Assembly (NCBI GenBank): GCA_916613615.1
Contig: OU744721.1
Coordinates: forward strand, 53,578,747 to 53,642,746
Reading direction: 5' to 3'
Length of the DNA: 64,000 bases
Source of the DNA: Steromphala cineraria
Lineage: Eukaryota; Mollusca; Gastropoda; Trochida; Trochidae
Notes under the pieces: model-generated
Databases searched by the model: none
Told to the model about the DNA's origin: nothing
What the model saw: only the letters and a program-made list of their open reading frames with translations
Translations under genes and position numbers: made by a program
Shown here: one piece after another, positions 46,866 to 57,417 of the stretch
Position numbering within the stretch: the stretch's first letter is position 1
Layout: every line of letters starts with the position of its first letter

Positions 46866-47180
46866 CATCAAGGACGTAAATGGCTGTTAAACTAGCAATC
46901 AGAGTAAGCGTAAAATCGATTCAAGGTAATTTGAGACGATTTATGGTGCTGTATTATCGCTATCACAAAGATCACAAAGCAAATGATATTTGCAGTTCTA
47001 TTTTTAGATAGTATTGTCGTTTATTTCTGAAATGGTTTGTTTCATGAATGACAGTTAATTATTTTCAAATTTAAGTTGATAATATCAGTAATATGTTTAA
47101 AACAGATGGTTTTCGTTGATGGCAAATGACCATTAATCTGATTTCATTATTTAAGGTATGTTTTCAAGCTTGCTTGTTGA
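46866..47180 (+). repeat. Dispersed repeat B (inverted partner at 60513-60818)
   Basis: AACATCAAGGACGT, GATTTATGGTGCTGTATTAT, TATTGTCG.ATATTTCTGAAATG and ATGTTTTCAAGCTTGCTT occur here and, reverse-complemented, at 60513-60818. A (44995-46345) and B lie in the same order on the minus strand of the 60-64 kb region. Confidence 0.8.
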
Positions 47181-47716
47181 TAAAATGTTATTAACTTAGT
47201 ATTAATCAATCAACCATTGTTTGTTGAGTTTTGTAAGTGAGTAAATTTCACGCAAAGTTATGTGAGAAATTTGCTTTTGATGCTGGCTTCTTGCAATATT
47301 ATAAAACATTGATGTTTGCAGTCTGATTTACTCTTTTCAAAACAAGTTGATGGGTGTTTCTGCAATGGTTGCATCAACTAATACGAGTATGACGTCTGAA
47401 TAAGGTTAGACAAAATTGTGTTTATCATTTTAAACTTCTCCTTGACTATTACCAGCCATGTGAGTATTGAGTGAATGCAATTTTCGCCCATTTTGGGGGA
47501 TTCCATCAACCTTTCATAATTTGTAAAAATATATTTATTATCATATTTCTGGATAAATTATTTTGATTTGCTCACATTCAAGGTCAAATGTCAAGGTCAC
47601 GAATTATAAACTAACTTTAAAAATCATTTTTAACACAACAACTTGAAAGGTTTTTGTGCTTTGAAGCTGTACTCTCGCATACATCATCTATGGAAATTTG
47701 CAAAATATAGAACAAT

Positions 47717-47730
47717 TCTGCTTTGATTCA
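47717..47730 (+). repeat. LINE-B target-site duplication, left copy
   Basis: TCTGCTTTGATTCA is identical to 54425-54438. It sits directly beside the (GACA)n tail of LINE-B. Confidence 0.97.
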
Positions 47731-47802
47731 GACAGACAGACAGACAGACATGTTTATTCAGTATAAAAGGCTCGGTGGCCCAAAGTACAGTTGAATTTAC
47801 AG

Positions 47803-48480
47803 TTATCGTTGTTGGTCACGTGACTTTAAAGATTTGACATAAGATTTCATATTGTACATTAATTGTTTCACATAAGTTGCAACATCATAAATAACTTTAG
47901 GATTAGTTGAATTTAGCAGATTGTACATCGTTTGTGGATTGGCATTAACACATTTCAAAAATGTATTTCTACATTCAGAGAAGGCTTTACAAACTAAAAA
48001 AATATGAGCTTCATCCTCTGTTTCGCCCGAGGAGCAGTATGAACATGTTAAATCGTTTAAAGTATGATTATCCTTTCTAAAGGATTGAATCTTAAGGGAA
48101 TGAAGCGAAATTCTAAATTTACATAAACTACTTAAAAGAGACTTATCATTGAGGGCACTTATGTATTTTTCTGGCCCAAATATTGATTTGCAATGGGAAT
48201 AATGAGTTAAATAGGTGGACGCGTCAAGTGATTCATACCACCTTTGTATAAAAATATCTTTTAAACGTTGTTTAAACATTGCCAGAAATAAATGTTTATC
48301 ACCAACATCCTGATTAATCCATACATAGGAAAATCCGCTGACAAACAGCATATTTCTTACACCAGCAGCCCATGAATGCTTTCCGCGATTATCTAAGGCT
48401 AATAACATTTGATAAGATTGATACGGTAGTCTATACTCTGGCATTCTTAAAAGTTTAATCCAAAATTTAATAACTCTCAT
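47803..48480 (-). pseudogene. LINE-B ORF2, C-terminal part (cut off by nested LINE-C)
   Basis: Continuation of the LINE-B ORF2 beyond the nested insert. The frame is open upstream of the Met at 48480 (codons for HIESQ precede it) up to the CT microsatellite. It encodes about 230 residues with RVIKFWIKLLRMPEYRLPYQ at the start, a zinc-finger-like CSYCSSGETEDEAHIFLVC (C, C, H, C) in the second half and a stop at 47803. The same post-RT region with a CCHC motif is found in related elements. With the insert in place it has no start of its own and is not expected to be made. Confidence 0.88.
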
Positions 48481-48498
48481 TTGACTCTCGATATGGAT

Positions 48499-48521
48499 AG
48501 AGAGAGAGAGAGAGAGAGAGA
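48499..48521 (-). repeat. (CT)n tail of LINE-C
   Basis: AG/CT dinucleotide tract at the 3' end of the nested LINE (minus strand: GGAAATAAAGAAT then CT repeats). It lies exactly at the junction with LINE-B sequence and so acts as the LINE-C 3' tail. Confidence 0.85.
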
Positions 48522-50404
48522 TTCTTTATTTCCTCCAGTTTTTAACCGAAGATCAAAAACATACATTTATATTTGATACAAATACATGAATCAAGACACA
48601 ATGATAAATATATATACATGTATATACATTGAGTTTATATTATATCTGGAAATAATGGACAATGTTGAAGTAATATTTGCTTTGCACGCATAAAATTCAT
48701 TATTCATTGTGATATTGTAGTAGGTGGCGTTTCAAACTTGATACATATAATGAAAATTGTAAAATAATGGTTTCCCATGTGGTATGATCAATATATTTAT
48801 TGAAATCAGTTTCACCTCCGAACAGGAAGGCTAGCATGTCAAGCTCATCCAGCATTTCGAAAGCAACATAAACATCTACTTCGAGAAGATCAATCATAAA
48901 TACAAAAAATGCATTTCTGTCAGGATTTAGGTGCTCACAATGTAGCATTATATGAAAATCATAGTCGTAAGTGTGTTTATTACATAAGCTGCATTCCTTA
49001 GATATTTTTTCACGTGAGGAGATTTTAATGCATAGTTGTAGGGCAGTTTTGTAGTTGGGATATAAGTACGCTAACTGCCAAAGAATATGGCGAGTTAACT
49101 TATTGTGAACACGTCCATAAAGCTTCATATTTGCATTAAAAGATGTTTGCATTTGCCATGAGTGTTCTTCATAGTTATGTACAGATGTATTTACAATTTT
49201 GCGCCATTCTTGTTTCGAAGGGAACACACCTTCTGTAACATATTTGTTTATATATATACATAAGTCATATTTTGAGAGTATTGATAGGAGATCATCACAG
49301 ATTGAGGGCGATTTTGAAGATGCTGTTATTGCTGCACAGAATATGTTTTTGATGATCTGTTATCAAGCCCCTGTACAATACGAGCAAAATAACGTTGCGT
49401 AAGTTCAAGTGCATTTGCTTGTTGACCTCTAATATAGGGTAAAATCTCACAACCATAGAGACTTGTTGTTAGTACCATTCTCAGCCATATTTTGACACTT
49501 GTAAATGGATGAAGCTGAGAAGCATTTAGTCCTACAGATCTGAGGGAGTTGACATTTTGTCTTGCTTTCTGACAATACTTATCTATTCTTGCTTTTGTTG
49601 ATAGATGTTCAGTAAGTAGAACACCGCCATATGTAGTTGATTCAGATTGAGGGATTGGTGTTTCACCAAGGCGATATTGAGATTTGATATTATTGGATTT
49701 TCTTTTACTAAAAATAACTATTGCACTTTTAGTGGGGTTATACGTCAATCGCCATTTACGGGCATAAGATGAGACAATATCTAGTGATAATTGTAATCCT
49801 TTAGGTGATGCGCTAACAAGCGTAGTATCGTCAGCAAGCAAGACGGCAGGTACATCCATACCATATACACAAATGCCACAATTGGCTGCTCTAAGAGAAG
49901 TGATAAGGTCATTTATAAATATGAGGAAGAACCAAGATGAAATTACTCTTCCTTGACCTACACCTTGTTTTACACAATATTTGTCCGATCTCTCACCCTG
50001 GTATAGAACAAAACATTCACTTTTAGTATAACAATGATGTAGAAGGTCCCAAGTATTACCTCTTATACCAATTTCATATAACTTATAGAATAATCCATCA
50101 TGCCAGATTCGGTCGAAAGCTTTTTCATTGTCAAGAAATGAGGCAAAAACAGTTGAATCTCTGTTGAGATAATATTGAATACTTTCCATAAGAGTGAAAA
50201 CAGACATTATTGCTCCATGTTCACGCCGGAAGCCGAATTGTAACATATCTGGAAAATCTGGTTTGGATTTTGATAATTTGTATTCGAGTCTGTTAAGAAG
50301 GAGTTTTTCAAAGAGTTTACCAAGACAAGATGTTAAAGTAATACCTCTGTAATTTCTTGGGTCAGCTTTATCTTTTTTACCTTTATAAATTGGTATGACC
50401 ATGC
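48522..50404 (-). mobile_element. LINE-C: 5'-truncated non-LTR retrotransposon nested in LINE-B
   Basis: About 1.9 kb from the middle of a reverse transcriptase to a (CT)n-tailed 3' end, inserted in the same orientation as LINE-B within its ORF2. It lacks EN and the first RT blocks, as expected from abortive target-primed reverse transcription. No clear target duplication was found at the two junctions (about 50405-50418 and 48498). Confidence 0.9.
48700..50402 (-). pseudogene. LINE-C reverse transcriptase and C-terminal fragment, frameshifted
   Basis: The first frame (49326-50402, 358 codons) opens with MVIPIYKGKKDKADPRNYRG (RT block 2), then GKLFEKLLLNRL, LQFGFRREHG, FLDNEKAFDRIWHDG, the variant block GVGQGRVISSWFF and the catalytic LLADDTT at 188-194. 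It stops at 49326. A second frame, open from about 49390, continues with YDLCIYINKYVTEGVFPSKQ and a CSLC..HIMLHC zinc-finger-like motif to 48700. The frame change near 49330-49390 and the missing N terminus make it inactive. LADD with the FRREHG and SSWFF wording is unlike LINE-A and LINE-B, so three separate LINE lineages are present. Confidence 0.9.
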
Positions 50405-50414
50405 CCAGTCTATA

Positions 50415-53216
50415 CTATACTCCAAATTTTCCAACTGATAGAAATCTTTTAAAATATAATGAGTGGACAGATTCAATTACTGCGAAATAGTTTGCTCCCC
50501 AAATTTCTGATCCATATAGCAAAATAGGCGATACTTTTGAGTCAAAAAGAATACATGCAATATCAAAAGAAATAAACTTATTTACTTTAAAAAGTTTAAA
50601 AATGGAAAATAATGCCTTCTTAGCTTGCGCGGCAAGGGTTTTGCAAGCCATAGACCAATTTAAGCGACTTGAGAATAAAAGGCCCAAATATTTATAGTAA
50701 GTTACAACCTTCATTTGTTTGCCGCGAAATGTCCACTTCTCACTTTTAGCAACAATACCTCCGTTTCTAAATACAACGATATTAGATTTTTCCATGTTTA
50801 AATCCAAACCCCATTTGTCACAAAATGCTTCCAAGATATTTAATTGTCGCTGTAGGCCTTTAACCATAAACGAAAACATAGCTATATCGTCTGCAAACAG
50901 TAGTAAGAGTAGATCTCTGATTTGAGGGGTAACAAAAACTCCATAATTGCAAGATTCATACAGGTTAATTACTAATTCGTTAATAAAAAAGATGAATAAC
51001 AGAGGGCTCAGGACACAGCCTTGCCTCACCCCTGTTGAAGTATCAAACATTTCAGTTACGCCTGAGCTAGTTCTAACACAAGCTGAGACTGATTCGTACA
51101 TATTTTTTAAAATATTATACATTTTGCCGTGACAACCCTTGGTATGTAACATAAATAATAGCTTCTTACGGTCTACAACATCAAACGCTTTCCTAAAATC
51201 AATGAAAGCGCAGTAAAAACGCCCTTTAGATTTGGAAAGGTATTTTGTACATAGAGATTGCAATACAAATAAGTTATCTGTTGTGCTGTAATCGGGTCTA
51301 AAACCAGCTTGAGATTCATCTATCAATTCATTTATATCGACCCAGGCGCGTAAACGCCTTTCTAAAATATTAGCAAACAACTTGCCAGAAATGTTTAAGA
51401 GAGATATGCCACGATAATTTGATGGTTCTGATTTATTCCCACACTTATACAGGGGGATGATCATTCCTATATTCCAAATAGAAGGAAATGCGCCATTATT
51501 AAACACTGAATTAAATAAATCCTTTAGATAGGGAACCAATGAAGATAGGGCTGGTTTATAAAAAGAAGGAGGGATGCCGTCATGCCCTGCTGCCTTATTC
51601 CATTTTAGCTCGTTGATAGATTTTATTACCTCTTCATCAGTGATCGGAGTAGACAGTATATCGTCAGAGAATGAAAAATCCTCACAATTGCAACATTTAT
51701 GATTTACGACAAAATTATGAACGACTTTATCGAAGTCAGAGAGGTTTTTCTCTTTACCAGCGAGAAGATCTTTAAAATAGTGATACCAATCATATGGAGA
51801 AATATTCTCATGAACAACTGTTTTTGTTATGTGACGTTTAAGTGTACTCCAGAATAACTTACAATCCGGATTTCTTGCTGCAGTCTTTATCTCTTCTGCA
51901 GCATTAACTAGATACTTATCTTTTTTCTTTTTAATACACGTTTTATAGAGACGTTTAGCAATCATATAAGCATCAAGATTACATTGACAATTATGCCGTC
52001 GAAAACGATTTAAAAGACTATATTTTTCACACTTCAATTTTTTGCATTCTTGGTCAAACCAAGGAGGTTGATGTAGCCGTCGGCTAGAAGGTAAACAAAA
52101 CTTCACAGCTCCAGCTTGATCACCTGCTAATTGGAGTAGTGACGTTAGCTTAGAGATAGCAGCATTTATATCAGTGTGAAGTAATAAACTAAATTCATCC
52201 AGAAATCCTAAATTTATGTTTTCAGTTATATGAAGATTAAAAGATTGTCTTTGCTCCTCCCGGAGTTTGTAACTTATAGATTTGAAAATTGGTAATACTA
52301 AATTACCATTAGCGATAATTTCAGGCTTGATAACATCGTGTAATACACACACTATCGGAAGGTGATCAGATTCTGTGCGAGCCTTTACCTCAAAACTCTC
52401 AACAACTGTGAACAATTCGGATGATATGATTGCATAATCAACAGTGCTACTGCCCTTGTTTGAAATATAAGATAGGTTTCCTGGAATATCAGGAAGATAT
52501 CTTCCATTCACAATATGGATGTTCATTAACTTACACAGATCAAGAAGACATTTACCGTACACATTTGTAACATTATCATAGGAATAACGTGATTCATTGA
52601 ACTGGTCCTGTGAATAATCGTCACCAACAGGAATATAGCTGATGTCATCATTGACAATGTAATCAAGTTCGTTGCCAGTTCTGGCATTAAAATCACCTAA
52701 CAGCACAAATTTACTTGTATCACCATAATCATACATTACTTGTGAGAGTTTATTCTCTAAAATGTCTATTCCATTGTCTTCAGAGTTGATGTACTCCGGC
52801 GATCTTTCTGGGTGGATATATAGGAAACCCATGAATATATGTTGTGGCCCATTGTTTTTCACTTTAAAGAATATGCAGTTGTCCCAGGTTGAGTAGACTC
52901 TCTGGAAAAAAGAAGAGATATTCCTCCGGATAGAGACTGATATTCCACCAGAATACCTACCAACATTATATCGCCTTACGGCGTTACAAACAAAATTATC
53001 GAACTCGGCGAAAGTTGAATCAAGAAGAGGTTGTGCATCAGGAGACATTGTCTCAATAAAACTGAATACGTCATGAGTATTACAAAACGATATGAAGTCA
53101 GGGCAAGAAATTTTTGTATTTAAACCACAAATATTCCAAGTACAGAGACTGAGTAGATAAGGAATACTTAACTTAGAATTAGCCGTTAGTTGATCAACAG
53201 GACCACCGCCACAGTC
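50415..53216 (-). pseudogene. LINE-B ORF2, N-terminal part: APE endonuclease + reverse transcriptase
   Basis: The frame is open immediately after the UAG that ends ORF1. The first Met is at 53048, but the conserved endonuclease start WNICGLNTK lies 22-30 codons upstream of it (about 53112-53138), so translation must enter before that Met. Numbered from that Met: GDFNARTG 118-125, STVDYAIIS 201-209, SDHLP 227-231; then RT blocks KAAGHDGIP 485-493, NYRGISLLNISGKLF 544-558, AGFRPDYSTT 581-590, FIDFRKAFD 615-623, GVRQGCVLSP 673-682, FADD 718-721. All catalytic RT residues are present. The frame runs into LINE-C after SVGKFGV and stops at 50415. The C-terminal part resumes at 48480. About 15-20 residues seem missing at the break, suggesting a small target deletion. 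Confidence 0.92.
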
Positions 53217-53219
53217 CTA
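53217..53219 (-). other. Single in-frame UAG between LINE-B ORF1 and ORF2
   Basis: ORF1 (54299 to 53217) and ORF2 (to 50415) are in the same frame. I checked codon by codon from 53216 to 53048: no other stop occurs. The context is GGG-TAG-GAC. The 18 bases GGACTGTGGCGGTGGTCC overlap and follow it (starting with its G) and can form a 4-bp stem. It could be a genuine terminator with reinitiation, a read-through codon, or a nonsense mutation in a once single polyprotein. Confidence 0.9.
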
Positions 53220-54299
53220 CCCAGAGCCCGAAGCAGACGCCGTATCGTGCTGTGAGTCAAGCGGAGTTTCCGAGGCGTCGTGCAGGGAGTCTGGCCGGTG
53301 GAGAGCAGACGACGTGTTGTGCGATGAGCTGGCTGGCGGGGAGTTTGAACTCCGAGGTGGAGACTGGGTTCTACCTGTCCAGTTCCTACGTCTGCCTATC
53401 TGCTTCAGGTTTTTGTTCTCATCATTGAACACAAAAACGTCACCGTTGATAACTAGCTTATCGTAGCTTAGAAAGGCTACTTTGCCGCTGTCCCTTGCCT
53501 GTCGCATAAACGGAAATAACTGCTGTCTTATCCAACGGGTATTTTCCGTAAAATCCTCAGAAACTCTATTGATTGAGTCCCCCTTGAGTTTGCGGCGTCC
53601 CCCTTCCATTACCGCTTCCTTATCTTTAAAGAAGGCAAAACGGACAATAACTGGTCTCACACCGGATTTACTGTGGAAGCGATGGGCACGATCAATAGGG
53701 AGTGTCATTGCATCATCAATATCTAGTTTATTGTCAATAAACTCTCTGACCTTTTTTTCAACAGTCTGCCATGTCTCACCTTTATCTTCGGGGATTCCAC
53801 GAATAATTACATTATTCCTTCTGGATTGGGCCTCTAGCTTATCGGTCTTATTTTCTAGAAACGACACACGTTCACGAAGTGAATCGTTCTCGTTATGCAA
53901 AACACGAATTTGATCGTTGAATTCCGAAGCGAATCGATCAAATTTGTCATGCAGGGATGTAAGTTCAGTTTGAATTAATTTGAGAGTTGAACCGAGATCC
54001 TCAGAGTCTGGAGACAACAACCTGTTGACATTAGTTGAGGACAGTCTCGTCTGCATCCTGCTCTGTGAGCTGTATCCCCTACTACTCGGTTTAGGTGGTC
54101 CCGGGTTGGACTCCACATCTCCCGCGACCGACATGAGAGTGAACATGAGTACAGCGAGACGGAGACCTATACGGGTACCATGCGGTAGCGTTATAGCGGG
54201 GCAATGGAAAGCGTTTCTCACCCTGTTAGGTAAAAAACAGCCTATAGCTATCCTCCAAGTTTCAATACCGACACCCATATCGGCTCTAGGGTACCTCAA
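53217..54299 (-). CDS. LINE-B ORF1 protein with N-terminal 2A peptide and L1-like RNA-binding core
   Basis: A 360-residue protein, probably a nucleic-acid chaperone that coats the element RNA. The N-terminal 60 residues include a hydrophobic stretch (LRLAVLMFTLMSVAG, 46-60) leading straight into GDVESNPGP (60-68), a match to the 2A consensus D-V/I-E-x-N-P-G-P, so ribosomes are expected to skip the Gly67-Pro68 bond and release the leader. Then a coiled coil (about 103-160, heptads of L/I/V), an RRM-like core (NVIIRGIP 163-170, IDRAHRFHS 202-210, RPVIVRF 215-221) and a C-terminal domain (about 240-295, AFLSYDKLVINGDVFVFND) in the order of L1 ORF1p. The tail is rich in S, P and R. ATG 54299 is taken as the first Met of the open frame. 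Intact. Confidence 0.92.
   Translation of the reverse strand: MRYPRADMGVGIETWRIAIGCFLPNRVRNAFHCPAITLPHGTRIGLRLAVLMFTLMSVAGDVESNPGPPKPSSRGYSSQSRMQTRLSSTNVNRLLSPDSEDLGSTLKLIQTELTSLHDKFDRFASEFNDQIRVLHNENDSLRERVSFLENKTDKLEAQSRRNNVIIRGIPEDKGETWQTVEKKVREFIDNKLDIDDAMTLPIDRAHRFHSKSGVRPVIVRFAFFKDKEAVMEGGRRKLKGDSINRVSEDFTENTRWIRQQLFPFMRQARDSGKVAFLSYDKLVINGDVFVFNDENKNLKQIGRRRNWTGRTQSPPRSSNSPPASSSHNTSSALHRPDSLHDASETPLDSQHDTASASGSG
54096..54119 (-). other. 2A ribosome-skipping motif
   Basis: The codons for DVESNPGP (ORF1 residues 61-68) were verified directly on the complement strand. 2A-like motifs of this form are known from the N-terminal region of some APE-type non-LTR retrotransposons of marine invertebrates, where several act as translational recoding signals. 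Activity here is inferred from the motif. Confidence 0.93.
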
Positions 54300-54424
54300 T
54301 CACCTTCTTCAACTCTGTGTGTCGTCAAATTGTTCTTGTAAGCGGTTTTTAATCCGTAAACTGAAATTTTTGTCCCAAGCAATTCACCTGTGTACCTGCA
54401 CAGGTAAGTCACGTGACATAACTA

Positions 54425-54438
54425 TCTGCTTTGATTCA
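54425..54438 (+). repeat. LINE-B target-site duplication, right copy
   Basis: TCTGCTTTGATTCA, identical to 47717-47730. Marks the exact 5' end of LINE-B at 54424. Confidence 0.97.
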
Positions 54439-55883
54439 TCAAAGGTCAAGCCCACAGCAAGTTATGGTTTAAGTATTACAAAAAATGTTATTACAAATGA
54501 AAAGTGATCATTGTTTTTTGAAGTTCAAAGAGCTTAGTTCAACTTTTGATTTAAAATAGACATCAGAAATAGTTTTTGAGTTTCAAAATTAGAATAATAT
54601 GTACCCACTGGGAATTATTTTGACATGTTCACATTAAACGTCAAAGTTAAAAGTCAAAACATTCTACATTCTGCTAATGGTAACTTTCATATTTTCCCTT
54701 CTACAAGGTTTATGCAAAACCAGAATATAAAACTAGGAATCTTGAAACAAAAGGAAACATTTTTTATCAAACAATATTCTCCATCACTAAACAGTGGGAC
54801 ATGAACAGTTAGCTCACATAAGGAAGTGATTACCATTGTGATGTATTAGCATGCTTGTTTAATTACACCTCTCTGACCATCAAGTGATTGATAAGACAAC
54901 ACGGATCCGTCATTGCTGACTGACTCTATTGTATTCAAACTGCACCCGGTACTTAGTGCTTGGGGCAATCATTACGTGATTGACAACACATGACTGATTT
55001 CTAAACTGTCAATCTGAGCATACAACTATGTGTGGATTATATGAATTTATTGTTTTGTTCCTGTATAAATATATGTTACCTTCCATTTGTAATCATACTT
55101 GACAAGACCCACATAATGGTCGAAATGAATTCATCGTATTAAAGGAGATTGATCCAGTCTGAACCATCTGATGTTTACTCTTTACCCATATACATGTATA
55201 TCCGTTATTTGTATATGGCCTGAAGATGCTCCTAAATTGAGCTGAAAGTACTAGCCAGTAAAATGGATTCATTCAACTTCTGACTTATCTTTTCAATATA
55301 TAATACCTGAGAGCTGAACAACAATCTCAAGATTGTGAACGTTTTGTATATATATATATATATATGTCAGTAAGATAAATTGGATTCCAGAAATAGACAA
55401 CGTGTAAATAAGCTTTGTGAACTGCCATGGTCACTGAAAGCATGATGGAAACCCTTGATTTTTTTGTGTATGGGTTTTGTGCAAAGTCAAAACATAAAAA
55501 TAGTTACATACACTTTAGTTCTGTCTGTGTCATGCATTCTTCACAATTAACACAAGGACCTGACAAGCATTAAGAGAAAAAGCCCATGAAACGTAATCCA
55601 ACACAAACTTACTGATCATATTTTTCACAAAGCAAAATGTGTCAGAACATATTAAGAATAGATCCAAAACATGACTACTGACTACTGTCAGAAACCACTA
55701 CCATAAGTGTCAAATAATAGACTAAACAAGAAATTGTAGCTGGCGTGACTTATATCATATCTGTCTGTCAATTATATCATAATTCGTAAAGTTTTGATAA
55801 ATCCCTTCTTTCTTCTCAAGACTAAAATGTCTTTGATAGATGTATTTATTTGAATGCCAGAGAGTAAATTCTAAATCAGAGAG
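54439..55883. other. Non-coding DNA with TA microsatellite
   Basis: No gene was seen. A (TA)n tract lies at 55347-55365. GGTCGAAATGAATTC near 55120 and CCTGAAGATGCTCC…GAGCTGAAAGTACT near 55220 resemble words common in invertebrate interspersed repeats, but no element could be bounded. Confidence 0.5.
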
Positions 55884-57417
55884 ATTCTTGCTCCCGGAAG
55901 AAACCACATTGCTTCCAAGGTGACACTTCAACCAGGAAGAATATTTCTGGTACTGGCAGTTCTGTTACATAACCATTAATACAAAATCTAGAAATCCTGA
56001 AATTCAGTCTGATTAAAATCGACTCAGCTCCTAGAAATAAAATAGCAACAATGTTGTCTCTATCGGGGTTTGAATCAGCCGGAATGCACCCACCTTTGTC
56101 GCATGTTTCTGACCTATGCTCATTAACCAATCGCAAGGCGGAATCAAAAGCTTACGATATCATGCTAGGGGGAGGTAACTGAAATTCAGGTCCTGAAATT
56201 CAAATGGAACTGTCCCTTCGCAAACATTCAAATATAAAAGCATGTATTTGTATAAACAACCAGCATTCATGTCTCTGAAAGTGAACATAAAGATTGTGTT
56301 CCTTTTCATAGATTTAAGGAAGTAGTTGAGTGTTATCATCATGAGTTATTCAGTATTGACTGAACAGCTAAACCTGACACAGGAGCAAAGAGGGAGATAG
56401 AACACTACAATTAAATTGAAACATAAAAATTGACATTGTCACATGAATCAAACCATTTATGGTTTTTTATATAACATATATATGATTTCTTTGGTTATGA
56501 TTGAACAGCATCTTAGAACTATGAATCAGATGTCAAACAAAGTAGACCTAGGATCGGGCCTTATATGTATACGTTGCAAAAAATAACTGAGAGTAATTTC
56601 TTACTCAAAATCATTATTCATGAGTGCACATCCAATGAAATAAAATGATAAAAGTTTAATTTTATCATTACTTATTTTGTCTAAAGTTTATATTGAAAGT
56701 ATAGAAGTGCTTGTTTTTCCATTGTTTTGTCAATACTATAGTTTTGTTTACAAAATGTAGAATTAAGGATATAAGTTCCATTTTCACACCGATTCTGACT
56801 GATTTGTATAGAGACAATGTTGAAACAAACAAACATACAACAGATTAGCTTTAAGATATCCTGGCAAATAAAAATGGAACCTTGAATACTTGATGTTGAA
56901 GGAATTTTATCTGCAACCCTGATCTTTAAAAAAAAAAAATATGTGACAGATATCAAATACATTACATACTTACAATACGTAAACCTCGATCTTTAAGAGC
57001 TTCTATCAATAAATTTCGATTATTCATGCTTGCTCAAAACCTTCTAATTATACCCGATCTATAGAAGAAAACTTTCCCTTTGTGAAAATGTTTCCATTAG
57101 GATAGTAATTTAATTACAGGAACTAATAAGTGATATCTATATAAATCTTCATGTAAACTCATTTAATAGAAAAAGGCCACAATTATCATGCAAAAATGAA
57201 GATGGGAGTCTTTTTTTATATTTGAATTATTTAATAAGTGACAATTCCATTTGAATTTAAGGATTTTGCTTTCGGGCCTTAATTTTGTATTAATGGCTAT
57301 GTATCAGAACTGCCTGCATCAGAAATTAACTTCCTGGTTGAAATGTTTAAGTTCTACAAATCTCATTGGTCTCACTTTGGAGGAAATGTGGTTTCTTCCT
57401 GGAGCAAGAATCTGTCT
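55884..57417. repeat. Inverted repeat pair (55884-55945 / 57331-57417)
   Basis: GATTCTTGCTCCCGGAAGAA, ACCACATTGCTTCC and CAACCAGGAAG at the left recur as the complement GGAGCAAGAATC, GGAAATGTGGTTTCTTCC and CTTCCTGGTTGAA at the right. The arms are 60-90 bp and diverged. The frame at 55876-56136 (minus) lies over the left arm and has no recognisable domain. It may be a decayed long foldback element. Confidence 0.65.

Larger units (their letters stand above)
47731..54424 (-). mobile_element. LINE-B: full-length APE-type non-LTR retrotransposon with 2A peptide
   Basis: A 6.69-kb insertion read on the minus strand, bounded by perfect 14-bp direct repeats. Order: about 125-base 5' UTR (54300-54424), ORF1, one UAG, ORF2 (EN-RT), a nested foreign LINE (LINE-C), the ORF2 C terminus, a short 3' UTR, and a tetranucleotide tail (TGTC)5 (47731-47750) instead of poly(A). 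Without the nested LINE it is about 4.8 kb. GTCACGTGAC occurs in the 5' UTR (54408-54417) and again near the ORF2 stop (47815-47824). The clade is not certain: the L1-like ORF1 and the microsatellite tail suggest the CR1/L2/I-like assemblage. Confidence 0.95.

Noticed and set aside
55200..55260. Hammerhead ribozyme-like CTGAAGATG…GAGCTGAAAG
   Set aside because: The core should read CUGAUGA with GAAA and compatible stems. Here it is CTGAAGA and stems could not be drawn.
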